NCBI GenBank assembly: GCA_022605405.1 | Contig: JABYQQ010000004.1 | Location: 1,116,001 to 1,180,000 of the forward strand | Source: Earliella scabrosa | Taxonomy: Eukaryota; Basidiomycota; Agaricomycetes; Polyporales; Polyporaceae | Direction of reading: 5' to 3' | DNA length: 64,000 nucleotides | Shown here: positions 32,623-43,800 of the stretch, one piece after another | Layout of the letters: the number at the start of each line of letters is the position of its first letter | Position numbering within the stretch: position 1 is the first letter of the stretch | The notes under the pieces: model-generated | What the model saw: only the letters and a program-made list of their open reading frames with translations | Database searches by the model: none | What the model was told of the DNA's origin: nothing | Position numbers and translations under genes: made by a program

Positions 32623-32652
32623 GTGGCACACATACCCCGTCGGTATGTTCTA

Positions 32653-33131
32653 TCATTCCTCCGGCCTGCATGAAGGGATCTCGATGGGCACTCGCACCAA
32701 CCGCTCGCTCGTCGCGGGAGTGGACGCGTTTTCGTCTTCCATTTGCTGTTGTCGTTGTGATACTACACGTACCGTTGAGTATCGCCGTGCCAAGAAACGC
32801 AAAGAAAACGCGTACAGAACAAGCCGAGAATCCTGAACATGTTGGGCCACTGCTGCAGGACTTGCCCGTGCACTACGACCGACATTTGATATTTGCGCCA
32901 TAATCTCCTCGTACCATGAAAACTGTGGCACATACCTACGCCGGCGTCCGCCGTCACGTCAAAGTCATCTCCCAGATCCTCTATCCGTGCGAGGAACTGC
33001 GCGCTGGCCCGCTCGAGGGCAGCGACGGCTTCGTACTCTTTCTTCTTCTCGAGCAGTTTTGCCGCAGCAGCCGCACTTGTTACAGATCGCGGAAGCTGGG
33101 ATTGACGATTTGCTGCGATAGATGCACGCAT
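32653..33131 (-). CDS. DAD2: DASH complex subunit Dad2-like
   Basis: Three exons, complement(join(32653..32762, 32816..32872, 32936..33131)), 120 aa. A helical core (KLLEKKKEYEAVAALERASAQFLARIEDLGDDF) leads to VLQQWPNMFRILGLFLSQRQQQ and the tail ERLVRVPIEIP, matching fungal Dad2 order (coiled coil, short WP-NMF helix, VRVP tail). Dad2 is part of the ring-forming DASH/Dam1 complex linking kinetochores to microtubules. The joined exons produce the continuous family motif LFLSQ. Divergent from PAN6 with 237 bp between starts; 3' end almost touches F-box gene 2. Confidence 0.7.
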
Positions 33132-33368
33132 CGTGGACGAACACTGAGCGAGGAGGTGGTGGAAGTTAACGTTCAAGCTCAAGTTGGAGGTCAACGACTC
33201 CGATACCACGTGCTTCGAACGTCATTCCTGCGAATCGGGCACTCGAGCGCCGGACCGGAATCTGTTGGGGATCTGGCGCGGTTTCACCTCGTCCGACAAC
33301 TTTGCCCAACATGCCCCTCCCGAGCTGTCCTGACTCGACTCGACTCGTCTTTCGACACGTCTCAGCCC

Positions 33369-34951
33369 ATGCTCTCTGTTGCACGACCGCGTCCTAGTGT
33401 TCGACTGCTTGGATCCATCTCTCGGGCTACTGGCACTCACCTACAACCCTTCCGACACGTTTTAGGCCGGAATATGACCACGGAGCTACCGCCGTCCAAG
33501 ATCCCGCTTTTCCCGACCGTCGCGTCGTATCGGGAGTGGAGGAGGAGGGCGTATGAGGAGAAGAAGTCGGTCGGGTTCGTGGCGACCATGGGCGCGCTCC
33601 ATGAAGGCCATCTTTCACTCGGTAAGTGCTCGAGAAGTTCAGAAGCCCGGTCAGATCCTTTTCTTTGTAACCGACGCGAGCCGTGGTAATCTGGCTGCTC
33701 GCACTTCTCACCTCTGCATAATGAACCTTACAGAGATCTCTGAGTGCTCGCCAGGAGCAAACCTCAGCTTGTGGCGATCACTCATCTTATGTGCAGTATT
33801 ATGGCACTCTGAGATGAAAGCGGTCATCCACCCCTCCAAACTTCTTGCACGCATCGCGAAAGATGTATCCTGTGAGCTGACGCCTTGCTCCATAGTGCGC
33901 CGTTCGCTCGCCGAAAACGACCTCACCGTCCTGTCGATCTTCGTGAACCCCGCACAGTTCGCGCCACATGAAGATCTAGCGACGTACCCGCGCACGCTCC
34001 CGCGGGACATCGAGCTCCTCGCCGATGTCGAGGTCGCGGGTCGGACCGCCGCCGCGGTATTCGTTCCAACGGTAGATGAGATGTATCCGTCGGGGATCAC
34101 CCAGAGCGTCGACGAGCAGAAGGGCACGTTCGTTGAGGTGAAGGGATACGGGCACCAGATGGAGGGCCGGACGCGGCCGACGTTCTTCCGCGGAGTCGCC
34201 ACCGTCGTCACGAAGCTGTTCAACGTTATCGAGGTGCGTCGCATCCGTTTTCCCTCAGGAGCTCCTCGTGTTGCGGCGTCGGACGGAAGGACTGACGATG
34301 TGGTTGGGACGCAGCCCACAAGAACGTACTTCGGCCAGAAGGACATCCAGCAGGCGCTCCTGCTGCGGCGCATGACCCGCGATCTGCTTCTATCGCACCC
34401 CGAGACGCAGAACTTGTTCATCGTTCCTACCGCGCGGTGTGTATCTCATCTTCGTCCCCATCTCAACACCTGCCCTCACTGCCCGGATTTACTACCCACT
34501 CCCTTCGCCGCCTGTATGGAGCGGCGTGTGCTCATCTCTGTGTTTCCACAGCGATCGGACCACAGGCCTCGCGCTCTCTTCCCGGAACGCCTACCTCACG
34601 GAAGCCGAGCGCATGGACGTCGCGCCCGTGCTCTACGCCGCCCTCCAAACTGCTCAGCGCGCCTGGGACGCGAATGTTCCCAAGTCGGAATGCGTCGCAC
34701 AGGCCTTGGAAATCATCGCGTCCAGACAACCCGAGTTCGAGAGGGCGGGTGCGGACGTGCGAGTCGACTACATCGAGATGAACGACCCGGAGACGTTTGA
34801 CGTCCTTCCGGACGATGCGGCGCGGTCGACGTGGGAGGCAGAAGCGGAGGGGAGGCCGGTCATTCTGAGTGCGGCCATGTGGGTCGGGAAGACGAGGCTG
34901 ATCGATAATATTGTCCTTGGGGCGCGGAATGTGTTGGGTATTGTTGGCTGA
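33369..34951 (+). CDS. PAN6: Pantothenate synthetase (pantoate-beta-alanine ligase)
   Basis: Four exons, join(33369..33621, 33896..34233, 34315..34436, 34552..34951), 370 aa. Motifs are MGALHEGHLSL (HxGH nucleotide-binding), SIFVNPAQF, TYPRTLPRDIELL, RPTFFRGVATVVTKLFN, TYFGQKDIQQ and LALSSRNAYL. The enzyme joins pantoate and beta-alanine with ATP to make vitamin B5, a CoA precursor. The first 35 residues (MLSVARPRPSVRLLGSISRA...) are Arg-rich and lack acids, like a mitochondrial presequence. A second in-frame ATG at 33474 would give a 335-aa form starting MTTELPPSK. Intron 1 is unusually long (274 nt). Confidence 0.92.
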
Positions 34952-35635
34952 GAACGGCGTTTGGGTGGTTTTCTGAGTATGTATCTGTAGGTGTGTTCAC
35001 TCACATTGCACGAACGAGCTGACAAGCCATCGCATCTAGTAGATCCTGCATCTTAATGATTGATTGTAAGCGCTCGTGGACGCTGTCAGCGTTGACATCG
35101 AGCCCTACCTGAGCGTGACCGGACTTCGTTTGCACTGCAGCGCGCACTGTGCAGGGATGCGATGGCGGCCAGAGCTCGGCTTCCACCCGAACAGACCATT
35201 GCCACCGAGCCACGCAAAGTGATATCACAGCCACCGCTGGCGATCTTGCGATCTCCCCGCTTCTCCCCGGTTGTCTGTTCGTATGGCTCAGCTCACCATG
35301 AGGGCGTTTTGGTGCTACGGTAGCTGCATTGTTCGGCTCCATGCGGCGTTATACCTGCAGGGTTCATTGCGCATCGCACACCTCGCCTCCTTCCATGTGG
35401 CCCTATGTATTACTCTACGAACAGCTCAAATGTCCCAATGGCTACATAGACGCAACCCTTGTATTTGCGCGACTGATGGGCTACCTACAGCGTCCGGCAG
35501 TTGAGGATGGCTTCCTCACAGCATCCGAAAGCATTCTCGATCTCCTATATAATGCTAATGGGATAGCTATCGGAAGTATACCTGACACCCCCTTTTACAA
35601 AAGTAGTCACTGCAAGCCGGAGCACCAATCCCACC
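34952..35635. other. Intergenic, promoter of DUF6533 gene 2
   Basis: About 680 bp. CTATATAATG near 35547 is a likely TATA box about 85 bp before the next ATG. No gene recognised. Confidence 0.4.
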
Positions 35636-37302
35636 ATGTCTTCCGATGACTCCATTGTCGACCTTGTCGACCTTAACGACTCACTGTGAGTGTACTCTGT
35701 CTTGTGGCCCCTGGGTCACTCTCGTTGACCAGTGCGAGCCATGATGCAGGTACATCAATACATGCTGTGAACTAGCGGCGATAGGTTCGTCTTTAACTAA
35801 CGCTTCGATGATAGGAATCCAACACGTCATATTCCTCCGCTAGCATTTCTGATGTACGAGAACGTCATAACGTTTGACCGTGAAGTGCTATACTTCTGGT
35901 CGGGCCCATTGACGGGCGCGAGAGTGTTGTTCTTCGCAAACCGGTACCTCCCGACGCTCGCGAATGCCGTTTTGTTGATGTCTTATCTACCCCTCACGGA
36001 TCAAGTGAGTGACTCGAGTCGTCTACCACGTCAATCAGATTCTCAATCTGCCTCAGAGGTGCGCCCCATGAAGGCGTGTGATTACGCGAGATCGGCGGCT
36101 TAGAACATTGCCATAGCTGTACATACGTCGCGAAAGCATCCATTGTCTTGCAATCATTGATGTTCGCTCCTTGGGCTGGTGAGTGGATGGCGGCTACAGC
36201 TTACCCGGCCAGCTGCTCATATCTGGGCCACTAGCGTTCTCGGCACTGCGCGCCTTCGTATTATGCAAGAGTCGAACGGTGGCGCTCCTGGTGCTCGTTC
36301 TCTCCCTTGTACCCCTCGCGATTAATCTGGTACTTCTCCCACTCAACATCCTTATCCTTCGAGGTTTCACTCATCTCGTGTTGACAGGCGCCTTTCGCAT
36401 ATGGTCTGTACGGAGTGGCTGATCCAATATACGGCTGCCTGACAGCAGAGGACATACCGGCACCAGAGTTATTGAGGTCCGTCATAGAATTCACGATACG
36501 TCTGAGACCGACAGCTGATGTCCTATATGTAGATGTAGGTGCTAGCTCTTGAAGTTGGGCGAGCTACGCCGTGTCTGACGCAACGCACTGCCGCCAGTCG
36601 TCCTGACCACGAGGATCTCCCTCATTATCGCGGACACGGTCTTGGTTGTCGTCACTTGGTGGAGTCCGTACACCCGTGATGATGTGCTTCTTGACATTCG
36701 CCGCGCCCGGTCGTGGTCACTGAGCGCTATCCTTCTGCGAAACGGTACGTCGCTGATAGTGTTCCTTCATTTGGACGCGCGACTGTGATACTGACCGAGG
36801 ATGCGCCGTGTGGACATCTCAGGTACGATATACTTCGTGTGAGGATCTATACCACTGGCTTCTTCGTAACATACGCGATTGACCTCGATTAACCCAATCT
36901 CTCAAGACTGCTCCTCATCATGAACGTTATACAGCTAGCGCTGTCCATGCGGGCGGTAGGTTGAGAACATGCCATTTGCAAGTTGGACATGCGTTCCTGC
37001 TCACGATTCACTGAAATGACCAGATCTTTGGTCTGAAGAACGCAAGCTTTGTGAGCTCCTTTACGGGCCCGTACGTCCAAATATCCGTATTCCGGCCCAG
37101 CTCTCTCACTAATGTGTACATACACCCTGCCAGATTGACGTCCATGCTCGTCTCGCGCATCCTCTTCGACCTCCAAGCAGCCCACCAGCGGACGGACTCT
37201 CAAAGTCGACTCGAACCACACGCTCCACCTTGGCGACGAGCTCAGTCGCAGCATGCCCGCCTTTGTGAACAGGCTCGTCGGCTCGATCGGTTCCGTCATT
37301 GA
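35636..37302 (+). CDS. DUF6533 multi-pass membrane protein, copy 2, frameshifted tail
   Basis: Exons are join(35636..35685, 35750..35784, 35844..36004, 36057..36058, 36117..36178, 36235..36329, 36388..36476, 36533..36534, 36598..36744, 36823..36838, 36907..36955, 37024..37070, 37134..37302), 307 aa. Exon lengths 2, 3, 5-7 and 10-12 equal those of copy 1, including both 2-nt exons. Signature: AFLMYENVITFDREVLYFW...GARVLFFANRYL, then QSLMFAPWAAFSALRAFVLCKS and RFVLTTRISLIIADTVLV. In the last exon a GGAC duplication (37190-37197) shifts the frame after HQRT. The ancestral tail frame (KVDSNHTLHLGDEL...) stays open to 37396. All TM helices precede the shift, so a membrane protein with an altered tail may still be made. 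Confidence 0.75.
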
Positions 37303-37694
37303 CATTCGAGGTGAGGAGCACGAGGACGCTCTTCAAGTGGCGGGGAACGTGGATCGCGATGCCGCGCGAACCTCGGAAAGTCGACTGAACGTCTGAGGTC
37401 TGGCTGCCCCAATGCTACTGTACGTGAAATCCACGCTGGGAGGGACTCATACCCGGTTTCTGAAGAGTATTCTCAGAAACTTCAAAGTCACCAGCCCGAA
37501 AGCGTCCCACTGGCGTGGCAGTTCGCGACGTGCAGAGCTGGTTCGGGATCCTATGTATACAGGAATTTTCGTCACTCCGTATAATACACGCGGTCGTGAC
37601 AGCTCGCCTCATCTCCGAGCTCTGTCGTCGTCGAAATCGTAATCTGAACCGCAGGACCAACCCCCGGGAGTCCTCTCCCCGAGCGGACTATAGT

Positions 37695-40019
37695 CTACAG
37701 CGTGTAGCGGTACCCGCTCCACTCGTCGCCCTTGTCCTGCTTCGCCTCCGCGACGCTCGCGTACGTCCCGTTCTTCGCGAGCTCCGTGCGGCCGTCGTTG
37801 ACGCCGACGATGATCTCGTCGCGCTCGCCCCGCTCCCGCCGCGCGTTCTCGCGCCGGAGGGAGATGTGGTAGATGATCGCCATGACGAGCCCGATGGCGA
37901 TGTACATGAGCACGATGCCGTGCCCGAGCGTGTACCACGGCTTGTCGCGCGAGCGGTACTAGAGGGAGGGAGCGGACGATTAGGCACAACGGATACAGGG
38001 AATGCGAATAGGTACGCACGACGTTGGACGAGACGGCGCCGTTGATGTTGCCGAAGCTGATGACCATGCCGAGCGAGACGCTGCGCTTGTACGAGCCCTC
38101 GACGTTGTTCGAGACCCAGGCGATGATGTTCGGGATGCTCGGGTAGATGCCGCACGCCGCGAGGTAGACCGCGAAGTAGGAGAGCGCGGCGTTGCGCGAG
38201 GCGATGAGGATGATGTAGCCGGCAAGGCCGACAACGAAGCAGCCCCTACATTCATTCGAGCCAGTCAGAACGAGAGAGTGAGACAGAGGCTGAGGACGTG
38301 GACGTACATGCAGAGGTAGCCTCGGTTGCCGTGGCGGTCTGCTACGAAGCCGACGATACAGGTGACTATACAGGCCACCACGTAGACGGGTACACTCAGG
38401 AGGTTCGCCGGTGTCGCGGTGTATCCTAGATGATATGGTCAGGCCAGGGGCGTACTCGTATGAAAAAACCTTCGGCTTACCGAGCTGGTTGATGATGCTA
38501 GGCAAAAACAGCGAGAACGCGTAGAGCGGACCGTCAGCTCCCATGTACAACAGCACTGCAGATCCCCTCAATCAGTCTAGTGATAGCAGCACATCGTGAT
38601 ACATCGACTCACTTCCGACCCAGGTCTTCCAGTCGAGCAGACTGCGCCAGATGTAGTGCCACCTGAGCTCCTCGCCCGCCGCGCTGTACTGATCGTCGGA
38701 CTGGAGGCGCCGGATGACGACCGTGCGCTCCGCCTCGGTAAGGAACTTGGCGGTGTCCGGGAAGTCCTGGATGATCCAGAACGACATGACGCCGGCGACG
38801 ACAGTGAGGAGGCCCTCGAGGATGAAGATCCAAGCCCACGCGGGCTTGCCCCCAATGCCCTCCATTTTCGAGATGGCCGCCTGGTCGTTGAAACGCGTGT
38901 CAATGTCGACAACACAAGCAGGCGCGCGGTGTTACGGAGACGGGTGCGCGCCAGGGCAAGGATCGCCGGTGTGTGCAAAGAGAAACCGGTCCGCGCTCGT
39001 TCAGCCACGGCTCCCAGCGGATACAGGAAGGCACGTACAGCGAGCAATCCGCCGAACGCGCCGGACACGGTGGCCGCGGAGAAGAATAGCGCGGCGCGGA
39101 TGCCGAACTCCGAACGTTTGTACCAGCTGCAACATCGGGCAGCGACTCGTCAGTTCCTGCGAGAGAAGGCCGCGCGAGGTTCGCGGAGTCAGAGGACGCA
39201 CCAGGAGAGGTAGTAGTTCACGCCCGGGAAGAGACCGGCCTCGAACATGCCGAGGAACCAGCGCATGGCTGAGATGAAAAGGGGGAACGGACGTCAGTTA
39301 ATTATGGACTGCACTTCTGTAGGCCGAACAGATCCGAGCAGGAGGGTTTGGATGGGACGGGTGCACTTACTAAGGAGACCCCCGTAGTTGTGCACAAGGC
39401 CTTGTACCGTCTACAGTCGAGATGAACGGAGTGAGGAGGTGAGAGGAAGGGCACAGATCGCGAAACACACCATCATGACACCCCAGAGGAGCATGAGCAG
39501 GGAAAGCCATATCGAGGGGCGTAGACGTTTGAGGAACACATTTGACGGCACCTACACGCCATGAGGCGCGACTTGCGAGCCAACAGGGGAGTACTCACCT
39601 CGAATATCGCATAAGAGAAGAAGAATATCGTGAGTGCGATCAAGTACTGGGTGTCGGAGAGGCCCAAGTCCGCTTCAAGGCTATATAGCTGTGCCGAGCC
39701 CGCACATGGTCAGCACGTTCACCGTGCCCGATCGCGATGCCCGACGCACCTTGGCGTTCCCGATGCTCGTCCGATCGAGGAAACTGAGCAAGTACAAGAA
39801 CGAGAGCCACGGAACGAGGTAGAGGTCGAGTTTGCGGATGAGCTTGCGCTCGTCGACACCGCTGACATCGACGTGCGCGTTGTAGAGCGGGGGCTCGAGC
39901 TTGGCGTCGGGGGCGTTGGACGCGCGCTCGACCTGGGATGCGTGCGCCTTCTCGTCCGAGTAGGTGGACGCGGTGCTCGCCTGCACTTGCGCCTTTTCGG
40001 GGTCTGTCGGTGCGGACAT
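37695..40019 (-). CDS. MFS permease, anion:cation symporter type (allantoate/nicotinate-like)
   Basis: Eleven exons, complement(join(37695..37958, 38020..38245, 38308..38425, 38481..38555, 38613..38880, 39039..39126, 39202..39268, 39371..39410, 39471..39551, 39599..39688, 39750..40019)), 528 aa. An acidic cytosolic N-terminus is followed by TM1 with LDLYLVPWLSFLYLLSFLDR and TSIGNAKL. Then come FFFSYAIFEVPSN, MRWFLGMFEAGLFPGVNYYLS, AWAWIFILEGLLTVVAGV, ACGIYPSIPNIIAWVSNN and SVSLGMVISFGNINGAVSSN, giving 12 TM helices. This is the DAL5/TNA1/VHT1 family, which imports carboxylate-bearing solutes such as allantoate, nicotinate or biotin with protons. The substrate cannot be read from sequence. Confidence 0.93.
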
Positions 40020-41413
40020 GGGGGCGACGGACGGGGCGGGCGACTGAATGGAGAAGTGTGGACAGCGAGAACGGGGCCGTGGGTGCTGGGAACGCGCACA
40101 CGCAGATTTATAGCGACCCACGGCTGGCTATCATGGCTTATGTGGCATCACCACAGATCATAGACTCTTACGCGCCCCACCGCTGGTTGTGTATTTTATG
40201 ACGGCCCCGCTTGCCCCGGATAATTGGATAGCCGACGGCCCACCATCCGACTGCATTACCAAACCCAGGTCATGGGTTCGCCCAGTGAAGTGCGCGCGTT
40301 CTGCCTCAGGAACAAGAAGCTCACGCTCCTGCGCCTTCTGAACGTTCAACGTTACGGGCTTACGTTGACTGACAGTTTGCTGCGCCGTTCATGGACCTGG
40401 ATTGTCGAGGTTGTTCGACACTCGGCGCGAGACTCGAGTCTCGAGTCTCGCGAGAGAAAATGAATGCGGGGTGGGCGGGGTCAATGTCGAGACTCGAGGC
40501 AAGGCGGGGGAGGCACTGCCCATCACGATAACGGCGCGGGGTATCGCGGTTAAGCATTTTACCACGAGCGGTTTGTCGAACTGCCTATCTGGTGGCGCGC
40601 GCGTCCGCAACGAGTCTTGAGAGAATGACACAGAACGTCCACGAGATTGGACTGGGCAATATCGCCATCATTCCCGGTCGGTTTCTCGAGATCCGTGCCA
40701 CTTCCATTGCATGTTCTCATGCAAATCCTTTGCATTCGGATTTCGAACGGGTGCGAAAGAACATGCCTTGATGCAGGTGCTGCGTACCAAGCCGACTGAC
40801 CATTCAGATATCAGAATCTGGGTGTTCGGTAGGAGCAACACACGGCCCTGTCTCTCGGAGACTCGGACAACGCTCCGAGACGACCTGGCAGAGGGGCCAC
40901 CGCAGCTGCAAGAGGTTTACCCTGGGTTGGCCACAGGAACGACCCACTCATGGCAAAGATACGAATTACCAAGAAGGCGCCGGCAAACTCACCTGGTCCG
41001 CCATTGGGGGCCAACCGAGGAGTTGGCGAACGATCTGGAGATCTAGCTCCGTAGGGAGCGACTGCAGCCGTGCACATGGGGTGACCAAGACCGACGTCAA
41101 GACATTCTTGAACAAGGAAGGGACCACGAAGTTCGAACACGATTTCGGACGCGCCTGATGGGAACATGACCTTCATCAGCCCCACCGCGTGGGGGACCTG
41201 CAAGAACATGACCTCACGTGGAAAATTGTCCAGGATTCGGGAAGCCAGAACAGTTCAACATACTTCCCGGACAAGACGAGATGAGCTCCTGCCAGGACCC
41301 ATACATCGTCGCTGGCAAAACGGTAATGAGACCTATATCTTCGGCCTATCGCAACCGGATGAAATATAGACACGGAGGGGATTTGCGGATGTGGATGAAG
41401 TCACGAATCCGAC
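40020..41413. other. Intergenic; no gene recognised
   Basis: About 1.4 kb from the permease ATG to the 3' end of CAX4, with a palindrome at 40426-40452. Frames of 110-130 codons around 40711-41209 on both strands have no domain. Confidence 0.35.
40426..40452. repeat. 27-bp near-perfect palindrome
   Basis: Arms CGCGAGACTCGAG and CTCGAGTCTCGCG match perfectly around one central T. A partial echo (GTCGAGACTCGAGG) occurs about 50 bp later. Confidence 0.85.
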
Positions 41414-42387
41414 TCACTGCGCCTTCTTCGTGGCACCTCGCCTAGCGTCCCACTCCTCCCGCCACCTCCAATACTGCGCCTCCGTGCCCGCATCCGCCCA
41501 TACCGCCCAGCCGTCACGCAAGCGGAACCATGAGCTGATTGGGTTCGTGAGCAGTGCCGTCCGGAAGCGGCCTAACAGGGATGTCGGGCGGCGTGTGGGG
41601 ATGAGTTCGACGAGAGTGTAGTATGTTGATCCGAAGAGGACGCCAATGCCGAAGCCCCAGAGCACTTGCGGGATGCTGTGGTATGACAGGTAGTAGCTGC
41701 ACGGCCGTAGAGTGTGAATGGGATGTAGACGTTCAAGGGGACAGGATGAAGGACGGCGACGTACCGAGAGAAGGCGACGGCGGCGGATACACCGAGGATG
41801 CCTGCAAAGAGGAGGACGCCGCGAGCGAAGTCGAGGAGAGCGAAGCCGGTGGAGACGAAGCGATGGCGGAAGGAGAAGTGGCAGACGAGGAAGCTTGCAA
41901 AGTAGCCCATCCACTGGCTGTGCGATGAGGGGAACCCATAGCCGTCTCCCATATCCACTACGGAAACGCGCAAGTAGGTCGGGCCATTGGGTCATGGGGA
42001 AGAAAGCGAGGAACTCACGGTTGGGACGCTCCTCCTGAATTATGTGCTTGAGCACATAGTTGAATGCCTCACACAACATCTGCCCCGCCCACATCTCCAA
42101 GAACACCAACTCTCGCGTCCACACAGACAACGCAGCATAGGCTGGCTACCATGCTGTATTAGTGAGGAATCGCACGAGGGAGCCCAATCGAACTCACGTT
42201 CAGCAATATGGGTGTTAATGTGAGCAGGGCCAAAACCTGGGCGAGAAATGATGATTCATCGTCTATGCCATGCTCGCTGTTAACGCAATGGTTGGATGTC
42301 GCAGTGTAGACGGGATCGGGAGGGGTACTCACATAGTACGTAGGTGAGGTCAAGAGCAGCCCGAGACACGACCGCTGGCTCTGCCAT
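41414..42387 (-). CDS. CAX4: Dolichyldiphosphatase (PAP2 superfamily)
   Basis: Five exons, complement(join(41414..41696, 41765..41957, 42019..42145, 42198..42262, 42333..42387)), 240 aa, as in yeast Cax4/Cwh8 (239). Reads ALDLTYVLYDESSFLAQVLALL, ELVFLEMWAGQMLCEAFNYVLKHIIQEERP (PAP2 motif 1, K...RP), GYGFPSSHSQWMGYF (motif 2, PSSH) and AFSRYYLSYHSIPQVLWG (motif 3, SR...H). Four or more TM helices place it in the ER membrane with its active site in the lumen. It removes phosphate from dolichyl diphosphate, recycling the carrier for N-glycosylation. All three motifs are intact. Confidence 0.93.
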
Positions 42388-43002
42388 TGCACATAGAGTA
42401 GATCAGACGAATAGAGGTAGATACTTGTGCAAAGCCAGCTAATTGACAATTCAGAGAGGCTATGAACGTGACCGACGAGAGAGGAGTCAGGCGATGAGTG
42501 AGAAGGTCGGACAGAGTAGACTTGGAAGTGCAAGTTGCAGTTGAAGGAGACGCTACGTCACGCGTCAACAAGCCCAGAAGAGAATAAGCGCCCTTTGACG
42601 CCCACCTTCGACACTAAGTACTTGTGGCCAAGGGGTTAACTAGTGAGAACTCTTCGGAAGTTCGCAAGATGTTATATGTATCTGTTTCTTTCTGAGAGCG
42701 TGGGGGTGCCATGAAGAGATGGTTTTTGCGGACGGCCGGAGCCGATCTAACTCCTCTGAGGCTCCCTTGTTCCGGGGCACGGGACCCGGTGCGGGCGGAA
42801 AAGCGCAGTGGCGGTGCATGCGCACGGACCTGCCCTGAACAAGCGGGAGCCGCGTCGCGATCGAGCGAATCAAACCGTCTTCAGCCTCTTCCTCCGCGTC
42901 CACCATCGCGCTCTGCATACCCCCTTTCCTCGCATACCCACAAAAGCTGTCCTCAGCACCCTAATCTTTCTTGTACCACCACCGCTTCTCCATATCTCAG
43001 AC
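42388..43002. other. Divergent promoter region, CAX4 / disordered protein gene
   Basis: 615 bp between divergent starts. CT-rich leader near 42890-43000 before the plus-strand ATG. No gene recognised. Confidence 0.4.
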
Positions 43003-43800
43003 ATGGGCCGCCCTCTTTTCTCCTCTTCCCGCCAGCCCGCCGTTCGCGTAGAGCCCGAACCCCAGCACCCCACCTACGAGAAGTGGACGCACTGGAACGC
43101 GTTTGACCCGGATTCCGACGAGTTCTTCGAGAACGACGACGCGGTCTACGAGGCCTTCATTGACCCCGAGGACCGCATCCAACTCCCCGCCGATCGCGCG
43201 GAGCCCCGCGCTGTCGTTGACGTGGATGTCAGCAGCTCCAGCGAGGCGTCCTCCAGCGGCCGTGGCACCCCCATGGAAGTCGTCGACGTGGACAACCTCG
43301 ACCGGGAGAGGGTGCGCCAACGCGAGATGTTCAGAGCCGATATCATGCGCGTTCTCGACGACTCTCTCCCCCGCAACGAGCGGATCGAGGCTGCTCGCGA
43401 TCTCCCCAACGATCCATACTACATGTCGCTCATCGACAGCATGCAGAACATGCAGCGCGAGCGGCGTGCCACCGTGGAGGTGCGGCCGGTGGTGCGCGAG
43501 CGCATTCCGACCTACCTCGACTTGCCCCCAGAGGAGGAGGTGCGCACTCCTTCCCCAGAGCCGGTTTGGAGCCGAGTCTCTGTGCCTTCCACTCCAGCGC
43601 GTCCCTCCACGCCGCCCGCGCAGAACACGCCCCTTCTCGTCACTCCCTCTCCTCCGCCGACCAGGACGCCCACGATTTACGCGTGGAACCACCTGTCGAC
43701 TGTTCCCTCCAGCCCGCTCACGAACCGCGGCGCGCGCGTCTCGGTTCCCCACATTCCCCACCCCGTCCCCGCACTCATTCCTGCTCACCGTGTCGCTTAA
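43003..43800 (+). CDS. Intrinsically disordered acidic protein, unknown function
   Basis: Single exon, 265 aa, start ATG in context AGACATGG. Acidic first half (FDPDSDEFFENDDAVYEAF, VDVDVSSSSEASSSG), a possible helix RQREMFRADIMRVLDDSLPRNERI, and a Pro/Ser/Thr-rich second half with many SP/TP sites (TPSPEPVWSR, STPARPSTPPAQNTP). No signal peptide or TM. The frame is supported by strongly non-random composition and third-position GC. Not recognised; possibly a phospho-regulated nuclear or scaffold protein, but this is speculation. Confidence 0.65.
   Translation: MGRPLFSSSRQPAVRVEPEPQHPTYEKWTHWNAFDPDSDEFFENDDAVYEAFIDPEDRIQLPADRAEPRAVVDVDVSSSSEASSSGRGTPMEVVDVDNLDRERVRQREMFRADIMRVLDDSLPRNERIEAARDLPNDPYYMSLIDSMQNMQRERRATVEVRPVVRERIPTYLDLPPEEEVRTPSPEPVWSRVSVPSTPARPSTPPAQNTPLLVTPSPPPTRTPTIYAWNHLSTVPSSPLTNRGARVSVPHIPHPVPALIPAHRVA

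Noticed and set aside
40700..41400. Retrotransposon remnant
   Set aside because: Some frames looked integrase-like at a glance, but no motif such as HHCC, DDE or RT could be confirmed.
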